Shown here piece after piece: positions 1 through 8,237 of a stretch of DNA of 64,000 bases (position 1 is the stretch's first letter; every line of letters begins with the position of its first letter). The notes below the pieces were generated by a model, which did no database searches, was not told the origin of the DNA, and worked only from the letters and a program-made list of their open reading frames with translations. A program made the translations under genes and the position numbers. The stretch is from Pseudoduganella umbonata (lineage in GTDB: Bacteria > Pseudomonadota > Gammaproteobacteria > Burkholderiales > Burkholderiaceae_D): positions 62,001 to 126,000 of the forward strand of contig NZ_JACHXS010000016.1 of the NCBI RefSeq assembly GCF_014192225.1. Reading direction: 5' to 3'.

Positions 1-2160
1 CCGGACCAGGCGAACGAGAACGTCGGCGCTCCGGCGCCCGACATTCCGGCGCCGGGCACCGTGTGGATCGACGTGGCCGTGATGCGCGCGCTGAACGTGC
101 GCATCGGCGACAACCTGCGGGTGGGCGACGCCACGTTCCGCATCGCGCAACTGATCGCCGCCGAGCCGGACCGCGGCACCGGCTTCATCAATTTCGCGCC
201 GCGCGTGATGCTGCGGCACGACGAGCTGGCGAAAACCAACCTGGTGCAGACCGGCTCGCGCATCACCTACCGCCTGCTGGCGGCGGGGCAGGGGCCGGAC
301 GGCCGCGCCGCCGTCAAGGACTTCACCGAATGGCTGCGCGGCGAGATCAATGCCGGCAAGGCACGCAATATCCGCATCGACACGCTGGAAGACGGCCGCC
401 CGGAGATGCGCGAGACACTGGAGCGGGCCGACCGCTTCCTGTCGCTGGTGGGCCTGCTGTCGGCGATGCTGGCCGCCGTGGCGGTGGCGATGGCGGCGCG
501 CCGCTTCATGCTGCGCCACCTCGACGCGTGCGCCATGCTGCGCTGCCTGGGGCTGACCCAGAACCAGGTCACGGCGATGTACCTGATCGAATTCCTGCTG
601 GTGGGCCTGGCCGGCAGCGTGATCGGCGTGCTGGTCGGCTTCGGCAGCCATTTCGTGCTGCTCGAATTGCTGGGCCGCCTGGTGCAGGCGGACCTGCCGC
701 CGGTATCGGTGATGCCGGCCCTGCAGGGGCTGGCCACCGGCATGCTGCTGCTGGCCGGTTTCGCACTGCCGCCGATCCTGCAGCTGCGCAACGTGCCGCA
801 CAACCGCGTGATCCGCCGCGAGCAGGCGCCGCCGCAGCCGATGGCGCTGGCCACATACGGCCTCGGCCTTGCCGCCTTCGTCGTGCTGCTGCTGTGGCAG
901 GCAGGCGACCTGAAGCTGGCGCTGTACACGGCGCTTGGTTTCGTCGGCGCGTTCGGCCTGTTCGCGCTGGCCGGCTATGGCGGCCTGGCGGCATTGAAGT
1001 CGCTGCGCACGACATTGAAGCATCCGGCATGGCGTTTTGCCGTCACGTCGCTGCAGCGGCGCCCCGGCGCCACGGTGGTGCAGGTGGTGTCGCTGGCGCT
1101 GGGACTGATGGCGCTGCTGGTGCTGACGATCGTGCGCGACGACCTGATGACGTCCTGGCGCAATGCCACGCCGCCGGATGCGCCGAATCACTTCATCATC
1201 AATATCCAGCCCGACCAGAAAGAGGAAATCGCCGGCAAGCTGCGCGCCGGCGGGGCCCTGGAAGCGCCGCTGTACCCGATGATCCGCGGCCGCCTGACCG
1301 CCGTCAACGGCAAGGCGATCACGCCGGCCACCTATCCGGAGGGCCGGGCGCGCGGCCTGGCCGAGCGCGAGTTCAACCTGTCGACGATGAGCGAGATGCC
1401 GTCGCAAAACAGGATTACCGCCGGCAAATGGTATGACGACGCGCCCGGCAGCGCCGAGGCCTCCGTCGAGGAAGGCCTGGCCAGGACGCTGGGCCTGAAG
1501 CTGGGCGACACGATGCGCTTCGACATCGCCGGCTCGCCGGTGGAAGCGAAGATCACCAGCCTGCGCAAGCTCGAATGGGGCTCGATGCGGGTGAACTTCT
1601 TCGTCATCATCAACCCGCGCGCGATGGCCGACACGCCGCAGACGTGGATCACGTCGTTCCACCTGCCGAAAAAGGCCACCGCGCTGGGCACGCAGCTGTC
1701 GCGCGACTATCCGAACCTGACGGTGGTGGACGTGGGCGGCGTGCTGCGCCAGATCCAGTCCGTGCTCGACCAGGTGATCCAGGCGGTGGAATTCCTGTTC
1801 GGCTTCACGCTCGCCTCCGGCCTGCTGGTGCTGTACGCGGCGCTGATGGGCTCGCAGGATGAACGCACCCGCGAATCGGGCCTGCTGCGCGCACTGGGCG
1901 CCACGCGGCGCCAGCTGTCGCGCGCGCAGATGATCGAGTTCCTGCTGGTGGGCTCGCTGGCCGGGCTGCTGGCCGCGACCGGCGCCGCGGCGATGGGCTG
2001 GGGACTGGCGAAATACCAGTTCAAGTTCGACTGGGTCTTCAGCCCCACCGCGTGGATGGCCGGGGTGGTGGTGGGTGCTATCTGCGCCGCGGTGGGCGGC
2101 TGGCTGGGCCTGCGCAATGTGCTGCGGCAGCCGCCATTGCAGACGCTGCGGGAAGCCTGA
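1..2160 (+). CDS. ABC transporter permease, FtsX/YbbP-like (5' end missing)
   Basis: The reading frame is open at the left edge, so the N-terminal part lies outside the window. What remains is about 720 residues of a large inner-membrane permease with two FtsX-type four-helix units: hydrophobic clusters near the middle and at the C-terminus, separated by periplasmic-type domains. The repeated L-R-x-L-G motif before a helix (LRCLGLTQ, then LRALGATRR about 430 residues later) and the ending L-R-Q-P-P-L-Q-x-L-R-E-A are typical of the YbbP/LolE-like permeases that pair with a YbbA-type ATPase and a lysophospholipase. The ATPase gene would lie to the left, unseen. Substrate is unknown. It converges on the gene at 2319. 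Confidence 0.85.
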   Translation, partial: PDQANENVGAPAPDIPAPGTVWIDVAVMRALNVRIGDNLRVGDATFRIAQLIAAEPDRGTGFINFAPRVMLRHDELAKTNLVQTGSRITYRLLAAGQGPDGRAAVKDFTEWLRGEINAGKARNIRIDTLEDGRPEMRETLERADRFLSLVGLLSAMLAAVAVAMAARRFMLRHLDACAMLRCLGLTQNQVTAMYLIEFLLVGLAGSVIGVLVGFGSHFVLLELLGRLVQADLPPVSVMPALQGLATGMLLLAGFALPPILQLRNVPHNRVIRREQAPPQPMALATYGLGLAAFVVLLLWQAGDLKLALYTALGFVGAFGLFALAGYGGLAALKSLRTTLKHPAWRFAVTSLQRRPGATVVQVVSLALGLMALLVLTIVRDDLMTSWRNATPPDAPNHFIINIQPDQKEEIAGKLRAGGALEAPLYPMIRGRLTAVNGKAITPATYPEGRARGLAEREFNLSTMSEMPSQNRITAGKWYDDAPGSAEASVEEGLARTLGLKLGDTMRFDIAGSPVEAKITSLRKLEWGSMRVNFFVIINPRAMADTPQTWITSFHLPKKATALGTQLSRDYPNLTVVDVGGVLRQIQSVLDQVIQAVEFLFGFTLASGLLVLYAALMGSQDERTRESGLLRALGATRRQLSRAQMIEFLLVGSLAGLLAATGAAAMGWGLAKYQFKFDWVFSPTAWMAGVVVGAICAAVGGWLGLRNVLRQPPLQTLREA

Positions 2161-2175
2161 CCGGCGCCGAAGTCG

Positions 2176-2295
2176 CGGTGTCGGACACCGGCTTCATGGT
2201 GTCGGACACCGGTTTTTCGGCAGCGATATCAGGGAGAAAACCGGTGTCCGACACCATTTTCTGGAACAGGCGCCCAGAAAACAGTGTCCGACACC
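2176..2295. repeat. REP-like palindrome cluster A
   Basis: Four copies of a short palindrome built on GTGTC-N-GACAC lie between two convergent genes. They begin near 2176, 2198, 2241 and 2283, the last two in inverted orientation and separated by A/T-rich spacer text containing AGAAAA. Each head is a near-perfect 13-base palindrome, often extended to ACCGG plus a T-run. Likely roles are bidirectional termination and REP-type repeat; the sequence is related to the clusters at 47.7, 60.4 and 61.2 kb. Confidence 0.75.
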
Positions 2296-2318
2296 TTCGG
2301 TCGGCGGCTGCCTTTGCC

Positions 2319-3323
2319 TCACGCCGCCAGGTAGGCATCGGCCTGCCGCGCATTCAGGAACTGCTCGAACCGCGCCGGCGGCGCGGCCAGGTAGTGCTCG
2401 GGGAAATCGAACAGCGCCCAGTAGTATTTTTCGCGGCCCATGCACACCTGCGGCGCGCGGCAGTGGCGATGCCACTCGTCGCCCGCTTCGGTGGAATACA
2501 TGCCGTCGCCGGGCGGAAAGAACGGCAGCACGCGCCGCTCCGACAGCGCCAGCAGCAGCGAGTGCGGTGCATCGTTGTCGCGCGCCACTTCGTACTGCGC
2601 GCACATGCCCTGTTCCGTTTCGATGACCATCAGCTTGGCGCGGCCGTAGCGGTCGAAGAACAGGATGCCGGCCGGGCCCGGATACAGGTAATGCTCGACG
2701 AAGCCATGCTGGCGGTACTGTTCCCGCACCACCGCGGCCATCGCCTGGCAGCGCAGGAAGCTGTAGTCGTGCAGGGCCAGCATGTCGGCCAGCGTTTGCG
2801 CGTAGTCGAGGAAGAAGGCGCGCTGCATGTTGCCGATTTCAAGCTCCAGCCGGTCGAGCGCGTCGTCGTCGCTTTTCTTGATGTAGCGGTCGATCAGGCC
2901 GCGGTTGAACGCATCCACCGCGATCTTCTCGTCCGCCGCGCCGGTAAACAGGATCTTCTTTGTCGGCAGGTGCTGCAGCGCCTCGCAGAACTCCACGCCG
3001 TTCATCTGCGGCATCGAATAATCGACCACCAGCACGGAGGGAATCGTGAAGCGCAGCGGCTGCTCGCACACACGGTGGATGCGGCGCATGTCGACCGCCA
3101 CGTTGGGCTGGTCGGGCGACTGGCTCAGGCTGTCGAAATCCACGTGCAGCGGCAGGTCTTCGCGCCGGGTGCTGCGCGCGAACCAGTCCAGTGCCACGGC
3201 CGTGTCGTGGAAGGTCTTGCTCGGCAACAGCGGGTCGAGCTGGAACGACAGGCTTTTCAGGAAGGAGTCGCTGTCGTCCACCAGCACGACCGTGGTCGGA
3301 TGGGAAAGGATCGGAAGTCTCAT
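2319..3323 (-). CDS. Response regulator with unrecognised C-terminal output domain (LqsR-like)
   Basis: 334 residues. An N-terminal receiver domain carries the acid pair D16/D17, the probable phospho-acceptor D101 (in VVDYSMPQMNG), T127 and K149. About 50 extra residues lie between the second and third strands, so the domain is longer than usual. Residues 155-334 form an output region that is neither a DNA-binding helix-turn-helix nor a GGDEF domain, and I do not recognise it. The start ATG at 3323 overlaps the stop of the sensor kinase (ATGA), which implies translational coupling. The LqsR-like label rests on context and architecture: a receiver with an odd output domain next to a CqsS-like kinase. 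It is an inference. Confidence 0.8.
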   Translation of the reverse strand: MRLPILSHPTTVVLVDDSDSFLKSLSFQLDPLLPSKTFHDTAVALDWFARSTRREDLPLHVDFDSLSQSPDQPNVAVDMRRIHRVCEQPLRFTIPSVLVVDYSMPQMNGVEFCEALQHLPTKKILFTGAADEKIAVDAFNRGLIDRYIKKSDDDALDRLELEIGNMQRAFFLDYAQTLADMLALHDYSFLRCQAMAAVVREQYRQHGFVEHYLYPGPAGILFFDRYGRAKLMVIETEQGMCAQYEVARDNDAPHSLLLALSERRVLPFFPPGDGMYSTEAGDEWHRHCRAPQVCMGREKYYWALFDFPEHYLAAPPARFEQFLNARQADAYLAA

Positions 3324-4618
3324 GGGGCACCTGATGGCGGAGTGCTGCGCTGGACCGGAAACTCCAGCACGAAGATCGAGTAGGCATGCTCGCGCGACAG
3401 GCAGCGGATTTCGGCATGCCATGCACGCATGATCTGCCGGCACAGGGCCAGGCCGATACCGGTGCCGTTGTGCGCGGGGTAGGCGTAGAAGCGCTGGAAG
3501 ATCAGCGGCAGGCGGCGTGCCGCGATGCCGCAGGCCGTGTCGATGAACAGCAGCCGGGGAACCTTGCGGTTGCCGTCGACGACGATGCGCACGCGGCCCT
3601 TGCCGGCCCGGTGGATCGCCTTGAGGGCGTTGCGCAGAAGGTTCAGCAGGATGACGACCGTCAGCTCGTGCTGGCCGGAAAAGCGAAAGTTGCCGCGCAC
3701 CTCCACCGTCACCGTCTCGCTCTGTTCCTGGCTGGTGAACGGATAGCGGCGCAGCACGGCCTGCACGGCATCGGCCATCGATACCGTCTCGAACGGCTCG
3801 TGGCGCCGCCGCACGGCGTTGGCCGACAGCAGGAACAGGTCGATCAGGTGGTTCATGTGGCGCACTTCGTACTGCACGCGGCCCAGCGCATGGCGCAGTT
3901 CGTCCGGCTGGCCGGCCGGCAGCGCCTGCAGCATCCGCGTCAGGCCCCGCACATTCGCTTCCATGGCGGCCAGCGGCGTACGCATCTCGTGCGCCACCGC
4001 GCCCAGCCCTTCGCCCAGGCCGGCCATTTTTTCCTGCTCGAGCGCCACGCGGGAAAAGCGGGCCAGGCCCAGCAGCAGGACGATCATGGCATGCACCGGT
4101 AACTGCTCCAGCACGCCTTGCGACAGGATCACGCCGCCGTTGTCCTGCAACACCACGCACAGGCAGGCCAGCGCGATGCCGCCCGCATAGCAGCGCAGCG
4201 CGAGCCCGGTGGGAAAGTGGAACAGCCCGACGATCATCACCGTCAGGCATTGTGTCCACGCGCTGGAAGCGCCATTCATCATGAACATGTAGGAACCGAA
4301 GAACGGCAGCACGAAGGTGAGCGCGACCGGCACATACAGCTCGCACCAGCGGGTACGGTAGCGCGCGGCGACAATGCCGGCCGCGCCGACCGCGGTGCCC
4401 AGCAGCCGCAGCGCCGGGCTTTCGTAGGGTTGCGGGAACACCCACGTGAACACCACGAAGTAGAGGGGGTGGAGAACCAGGCTGAGCCAGCCCAGGACAA
4501 AGGCCTGGATGGCCGCACGTTCGCCGCCGCGGTGGCGCCGCGCCAGCCGGCCGATGAAGCCGCCGGCCGCGCGTTCGAAAGCATCGTGACCCATGGCTGT
4601 TTGAATGGCTCGAGACAA
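3320..4618 (-). CDS. Membrane sensor histidine kinase with CqsS/LqsS-type sensor domain
   Basis: 432 residues. The first 190 are largely hydrophobic (about six membrane segments) and contain F-P-Q-P-Y-E at 61-66, an L-R-L-L motif and L-P-F-F-x-x-Y-M at 104-111. I recall the same order from Vibrio CqsS, the receptor for alpha-hydroxyketone autoinducers; Legionella LqsS and Ralstonia PhcS are relatives. The kinase core has the phospho-acceptor H210 (AVAHEMRTPL), the N-box around N330, G1 as D360-T-A-C-G and G2 as GTGIGL at 385-390. No receiver is fused, so the cognate partner is most likely the overlapping gene at 2319. No synthase (cqsA/lqsA) is visible in the window. Confidence 0.85.
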   Translation of the reverse strand: MSRAIQTAMGHDAFERAAGGFIGRLARRHRGGERAAIQAFVLGWLSLVLHPLYFVVFTWVFPQPYESPALRLLGTAVGAAGIVAARYRTRWCELYVPVALTFVLPFFGSYMFMMNGASSAWTQCLTVMIVGLFHFPTGLALRCYAGGIALACLCVVLQDNGGVILSQGVLEQLPVHAMIVLLLGLARFSRVALEQEKMAGLGEGLGAVAHEMRTPLAAMEANVRGLTRMLQALPAGQPDELRHALGRVQYEVRHMNHLIDLFLLSANAVRRRHEPFETVSMADAVQAVLRRYPFTSQEQSETVTVEVRGNFRFSGQHELTVVILLNLLRNALKAIHRAGKGRVRIVVDGNRKVPRLLFIDTACGIAARRLPLIFQRFYAYPAHNGTGIGLALCRQIMRAWHAEIRCLSREHAYSIFVLEFPVQRSTPPSGAP

Positions 4619-4670
4619 GCGACCATCTTCCTATCAAACCCAGCCGTGTTGAGCGGTATCGCATGGTGGA

Positions 4671-4684
4671 TTGATTTGGATCAA
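4671..4684. promoter_or_regulatory. FNR/ANR-type binding site
   Basis: TTGATTTGGATCAA is a perfect match to the TTGAT-N4-ATCAA consensus of the FNR/ANR/Dnr family of oxygen- and NO-responsive activators. It lies in the 99-base gap between the divergent sensor kinase (start 4618) and truncated haemoglobin (start 4718). A -10-like TATCAT sits at 4705-4710, 20 bases further on, which is close to class II activator geometry for the haemoglobin gene. Control of the kinase from the same site is possible. Confidence 0.75.
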
Positions 4685-4717
4685 TCTGCTTACGTGCATT
4701 GCGCTATCATGGAAGGC

Positions 4718-5119
4718 ATGACCGAATCACGCACTGAAACACGCACTCTCTACGACACCATCGGCGGCGCGGAAAAGCTCCGCGCGATGGTCGATCGTTT
4801 CTACGATCTGATGGAACTGGAGCCGGAATTTGCCGGGATCCGCGCCATGCATCCACCCTCCACGGATGGCTCGCGCGACAAGCTTTACTGGTTCCTGACC
4901 GGCTGGATGGGCGGCCCGGACCTGTACCAGGAGCAGTTCGGCCACCCGCGGCTGCGCGCCCGGCATTTGCCGTTCCCCGTCGGCAGCAGCGAACGCGACC
5001 AGTGGCTGCGCGCAATGGCGTGGGCGATGGAAGACGTGGGCATCGCCGAGGACCTGCGCCTGCGGCTGATGCAGTCGTTCTACCAGACCGCCGACTGGAT
5101 GCGCAATAAAGCGGATTGA
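4718..5119 (+). CDS. Group II truncated haemoglobin
   Basis: 133 residues, usual for the family. Visible landmarks are the B10 tyrosine (Y29 in RFYDLM), the group II W-F-L-T-G-W-x-G-G segment, the proximal haem histidine H83 in R-A-R-H-L-P-F-P-V, and the G8 tryptophan W96. Such proteins bind O2 or NO in the cytoplasm and often serve NO detoxification or microaerobic metabolism. Two ATG codons are possible, 4709 and 4718. I chose 4718 because the earlier one overlaps the apparent -10 box, and the predicted transcript would start at or beside 4718, so the message may be leaderless. The perfect FNR-type box just upstream fits low-oxygen or NO control. Confidence 0.88.
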   Translation: MTESRTETRTLYDTIGGAEKLRAMVDRFYDLMELEPEFAGIRAMHPPSTDGSRDKLYWFLTGWMGGPDLYQEQFGHPRLRARHLPFPVGSSERDQWLRAMAWAMEDVGIAEDLRLRLMQSFYQTADWMRNKAD

Positions 5120-5171
5120 CTGCGCAGGCTGACTGCGCAGAAAGACCGCGCAGATCGGCCCTGCAGAATAA

Positions 5172-5249
5172 GCGCGCAAATTAACCGCGCAAATTAACCG
5201 CGCAAATTAACCGCGCAAATTAACCGTGCAAATTAAGCGCGCGGATTGA
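5172..5249. repeat. 13-base tandem repeat, about six units
   Basis: Units of CCGCGCAAATTAA follow one another from 5172: the first starts GC, three copies are identical, one has a G to T change, and the last is degenerate (GCGCGCGGATTGA). They fill the gap between the haemoglobin gene and rmuC. Each unit carries an AATT core in GC-rich flanks and a stop codon (TAA). No protein is coded here. Confidence 0.9.
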
Positions 5250-5287
5250 ACCGAGCCCGAACCTGGGCGAATCAAGCAAACTGAATC

Positions 5288-6559
5288 ATGGAAATCCACG
5301 CATTGCTGGTGCTGGCCATCGCAATCCTTGCGTTGCAGGTCGTTATCCTGTTACGCGGCAATGGCAACAAGGGCCCCGGCGACATCGGCGAGCGGCTGGA
5401 ACGGGTCGAGCGCGAGGTGCGCATGCAGCTGCAGGCCACCGCCCAGGCACAGCGGCAGGAAATGAGCCACACGCTGGCCCAGGCCCATGCCGCCACCGTC
5501 CAGCAGCTGGACGGCATGCGCCGCCAGATCGAGGTCCTGACCGAATCGAACGCGCGCCGCATGGCGGAAGTGCGCGCGACACTGGAAACGCGCATCCGCG
5601 ACCTGCAGGCCGATAACGGCGCGCGGCTGGAGGAAATGCGCCAGACCGTCGACGAGAAGCTGCATGCCACGCTGGAATCGCGGCTGACGGAATCGTTCAG
5701 GCAGGTGTCGGACCGGCTCGAGCGGGTGCACCAGGGCCTGGGCGAAATGCAGCAGCTGGCGTTGGGCGTGGGCGACCTGAAACGCGTGCTCACCAATGTG
5801 AAGACGCGCGGCACGTGGGGTGAAGTACAGCTTGAAATGCTGCTCGAACAAGTGCTGACGCCGGACCAATATGCTAAAAATGTCGAAACGGTGGCCGGCA
5901 CCAATGCGCGCGTGGAATTCGCGCTGAAACTGCCGGGCCAGAAGGAGGGCGGGCCGCCGGTGTGGATGCCGATCGATGCCAAATTCCCGAAGGAGCAGTA
6001 CGAGCGGCTGCTGGAAGCGGCCGAGCGGGCCGATGCGGATGGCGTGGCGCTGGCCGGGCGCGAGCTGGAACGGGCGGTGCGCAGCGAAGCGAAAACCATC
6101 GCGGACAAATACGTCTGCCCACCGCAGACGACCGATTTCGCGATCCTGTTCCTGCCGACCGAGGGGCTGTATGCGGAAGTGATGCGGCGCCCCGGCCTGG
6201 CGGACGAGCTGCAGCGCGTCAACCGCATCAGCATCGCCGGCCCGTCCACGCTGACCGCGCTGCTGAACAGCCTGCAGATGGGATTCAGGACGCTGGCGCT
6301 GGAAAAACGCTCGTCCGAGGTGTGGCAGGTGCTGGGTGCGGTCAAGACGGAATTCGGCAAGTTCGGCGACGTGCTGGCGGCCACCAAGACCACGCTGGAG
6401 CGGGCCGCGAAGAACATCGAAACAGCCGAAGTGCGCAGCCGCCAGATGGCCAGGAAGCTGAAATCCGTCGAGGCGCTGCCGGCCGAGGCGGCGGAACTGC
6501 TGCTGGGCCGGCAGGCCGACATCGGGCTCGACGAACTGAACGGAACTGAGCCGAACTGA
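5288..6559 (+). CDS. rmuC: DNA recombination protein RmuC
   Basis: 423 residues. One N-terminal membrane segment (about 4-22, ALLVLAIAILALQVVILL) is followed by a long coiled coil (about 35-160, rich in E, R, Q and L), then the RmuC core from about residue 175. The core includes T-R-G-x-W-G-E-x-Q-L-E and later D-A-K-F-P and L-F-L-P-T-E. E. coli RmuC limits DNA inversion at short inverted repeats; the biochemical activity is not settled, though the fold is nuclease-like. The last residues (ELNGTEPN) fall in a short repeat that continues past the stop, so the natural end may have been extended by repeat growth. Confidence 0.93.
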   Translation: MEIHALLVLAIAILALQVVILLRGNGNKGPGDIGERLERVEREVRMQLQATAQAQRQEMSHTLAQAHAATVQQLDGMRRQIEVLTESNARRMAEVRATLETRIRDLQADNGARLEEMRQTVDEKLHATLESRLTESFRQVSDRLERVHQGLGEMQQLALGVGDLKRVLTNVKTRGTWGEVQLEMLLEQVLTPDQYAKNVETVAGTNARVEFALKLPGQKEGGPPVWMPIDAKFPKEQYERLLEAAERADADGVALAGRELERAVRSEAKTIADKYVCPPQTTDFAILFLPTEGLYAEVMRRPGLADELQRVNRISIAGPSTLTALLNSLQMGFRTLALEKRSSEVWQVLGAVKTEFGKFGDVLAATKTTLERAAKNIETAEVRSRQMARKLKSVEALPAEAAELLLGRQADIGLDELNGTEPN

Positions 6560-6610
6560 ACTAAACTAAACTGAACTGGGCTGAACCGAACTGAGCTGAA
6601 CCGAACCGAA
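6533..6610. repeat. Degenerate (c)tgaac micro-repeat
   Basis: A run of five- to six-base units of the type GAACT/TGAAC covers the last codons of rmuC and the intergenic space. It ends about 25 bases before the Shine-Dalgarno sequence (AGGAG, 6636-6641) of the CoA-transferase. The units are imperfect, as expected for an old slippage-generated tract. Confidence 0.8.
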
Positions 6611-6647
6611 GAACATTAACGACAGTTAAATTTCTCAGGAGACCGCC

Positions 6648-8219
6648 ATGCCGTCCCATCGCAACAAGATCGTCAGTGCCCAGGAGGCGGTTGGCAGGAT
6701 CCGCGATGGCGATACGGTCGCCACCGGTGGCTTCGTCGGCGTGGGCTTCGCGGAAAACGTGGCCGTCGCCCTCGAGCGCCGCTTCACCTCCCAGGGCAGC
6801 CCGCGCGACCTCACGCTGCTGTATGCGGCCGGCCAGGGCGATGGCGGCGAGCGCGGCCTGAACCATTTCGGCCATGAAGGCCTCGTCAGGCGCGTGATCG
6901 GCGGGCACTGGGGCCTGGTGCCGAAACTGCAGCACCTCGCCATCGACAACCGCATCGAAGCCTGGAACCTGCCGCAGGGCGTGATCAGCCAGCTGTTCCG
7001 CGACACGGCGGCCGGCAAGCCCGGCCTGCTGACGCACGTGGGACTGGGCACCTTCGTCGATCCCCGCCACGGCGGCGGCAAGGTCAACGGCCGCACGACC
7101 GAGAACCTGGTCGAACTGACGACGATCGGCGGCCGGGAATGGCTGTTCTACAAATCGATTCCGGTGGATGTGGCGATCATCCGCGGCACCACGGCCGACG
7201 CCGCCGGCAACGTGACGATGGAGCGCGAGGCGCTCACGCTGGAAGCGCTGGCGATCGCGATGGCGGCCCACAACAGCGGCGGCATCGTCATCGTGCAGGT
7301 GGAACGGCTGGCGGCGAGCGGCACGCTGCCGCCGCGCCAGGTGCGTATCCCCGGCATCCTCGTCGATTGCGTGGTGGTTGCCGAGAAACCCGAATATCAC
7401 ATGCAAACGTTCGGCACGTCATACGATGCCGCGTTTGCCGGCGAGCTGCGGGTGCCGCTCGACGGCTATGCCCCGATGCCGCTGTCCGCCCGCAAGGTGA
7501 TCGCCCGGCGCGCGCTGCTGGAACTGGCCGACGGCGACGTGGTCAACCTGGGCATCGGCATGCCGGAAGGCGTGGCGGCGGTGGCCGCCGAGGAAGGCAT
7601 GCTGGAACGTTTCACGCTGACGGCAGAACCGGGCGTGATCGGCGGCATGCCCGCAGGCGGGCTCGATTTCGGCGCCACCGTCAACGCCGACGCCGTCATC
7701 GACCAGCCCTACCAGTTCGACTTCTACGATGGCGGCGGGCTCGACGTGGCGGTCCTCGGCCTGGCCCAGGCCGACCGGCAGGGCAACCTGAACGTCAGCA
7801 AGTTCGGCCGCAAGCTGGCCGGCGCCGGCGGCTTCATCAACATCAGCCAGAGCGCCCGCAAGGTGGTATTCATCGGCACGTTCACCGCCGGCGCGCTGGA
7901 CGTGGCGATCGGCGGCGGCAGCCTGCGCATCGTGCGCGAAGGCGGGGCGCGCAAGTTCGTGCACGAGGTCGAGCACCGTACGTACAGCGGCGCCGTGGCG
8001 CTGGAGCGGGGGCAGGAAGCGCTGTTCGTCACCGAGCGGTGCGTGTTCCGGCTCACGCCGCAGGGGCTGGAACTGGTCGAGGTCGCGCCGGGAATCGATA
8101 TCGAGCGCGATATCCTGGCGCAGATGGATTTCGTGCCGCGCATCGCGGCGGAGGTAAAGACGATGGATGCGCGGCTGTTCGGGGAGGGCGCGATGGGGGC
8201 AGGGACGAACGCCGAATGA
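6648..8219 (+). CDS. Acyl-CoA:acetate/3-ketoacid CoA-transferase, fused alpha and beta subunits
   Basis: 523 residues, the length of single-chain family I CoA-transferases such as E. coli YdiF or propionate CoA-transferase. The alpha half begins KIVSAQEAVGRIRDGDTVATGGFVG. The beta half begins near residue 280 (ARKVIARRALLEL) and carries N-L-G-I-G-M-P followed by E327 in T-A-E-P-G-V-I-G-G, the position of the catalytic glutamate that forms the glutamyl-CoA thioester. It would move CoA between short-chain acids and acyl-CoAs in the cytoplasm; the exact substrate cannot be read from sequence. A good AGGAG lies before the ATG. No degradative pathway genes adjoin it, so its role may be ketone-body, propionate or polyhydroxyalkanoate metabolism. 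Confidence 0.9.
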   Translation: MPSHRNKIVSAQEAVGRIRDGDTVATGGFVGVGFAENVAVALERRFTSQGSPRDLTLLYAAGQGDGGERGLNHFGHEGLVRRVIGGHWGLVPKLQHLAIDNRIEAWNLPQGVISQLFRDTAAGKPGLLTHVGLGTFVDPRHGGGKVNGRTTENLVELTTIGGREWLFYKSIPVDVAIIRGTTADAAGNVTMEREALTLEALAIAMAAHNSGGIVIVQVERLAASGTLPPRQVRIPGILVDCVVVAEKPEYHMQTFGTSYDAAFAGELRVPLDGYAPMPLSARKVIARRALLELADGDVVNLGIGMPEGVAAVAAEEGMLERFTLTAEPGVIGGMPAGGLDFGATVNADAVIDQPYQFDFYDGGGLDVAVLGLAQADRQGNLNVSKFGRKLAGAGGFINISQSARKVVFIGTFTAGALDVAIGGGSLRIVREGGARKFVHEVEHRTYSGAVALERGQEALFVTERCVFRLTPQGLELVEVAPGIDIERDILAQMDFVPRIAAEVKTMDARLFGEGAMGAGTNAE

Positions 8220-8237
8220 GGCGCCAGGCGCCGGCGA

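Noticed and set aside
2319..4664. A single 781-codon minus-strand frame covering both two-component genes
   Set aside because: Its first half is the wrong frame of the sensor kinase. The true regulator starts at 3323, where it overlaps the kinase stop.
5172..5249. CRISPR array
   Set aside because: The units are contiguous 13-mers without spacers; it is a plain tandem repeat.
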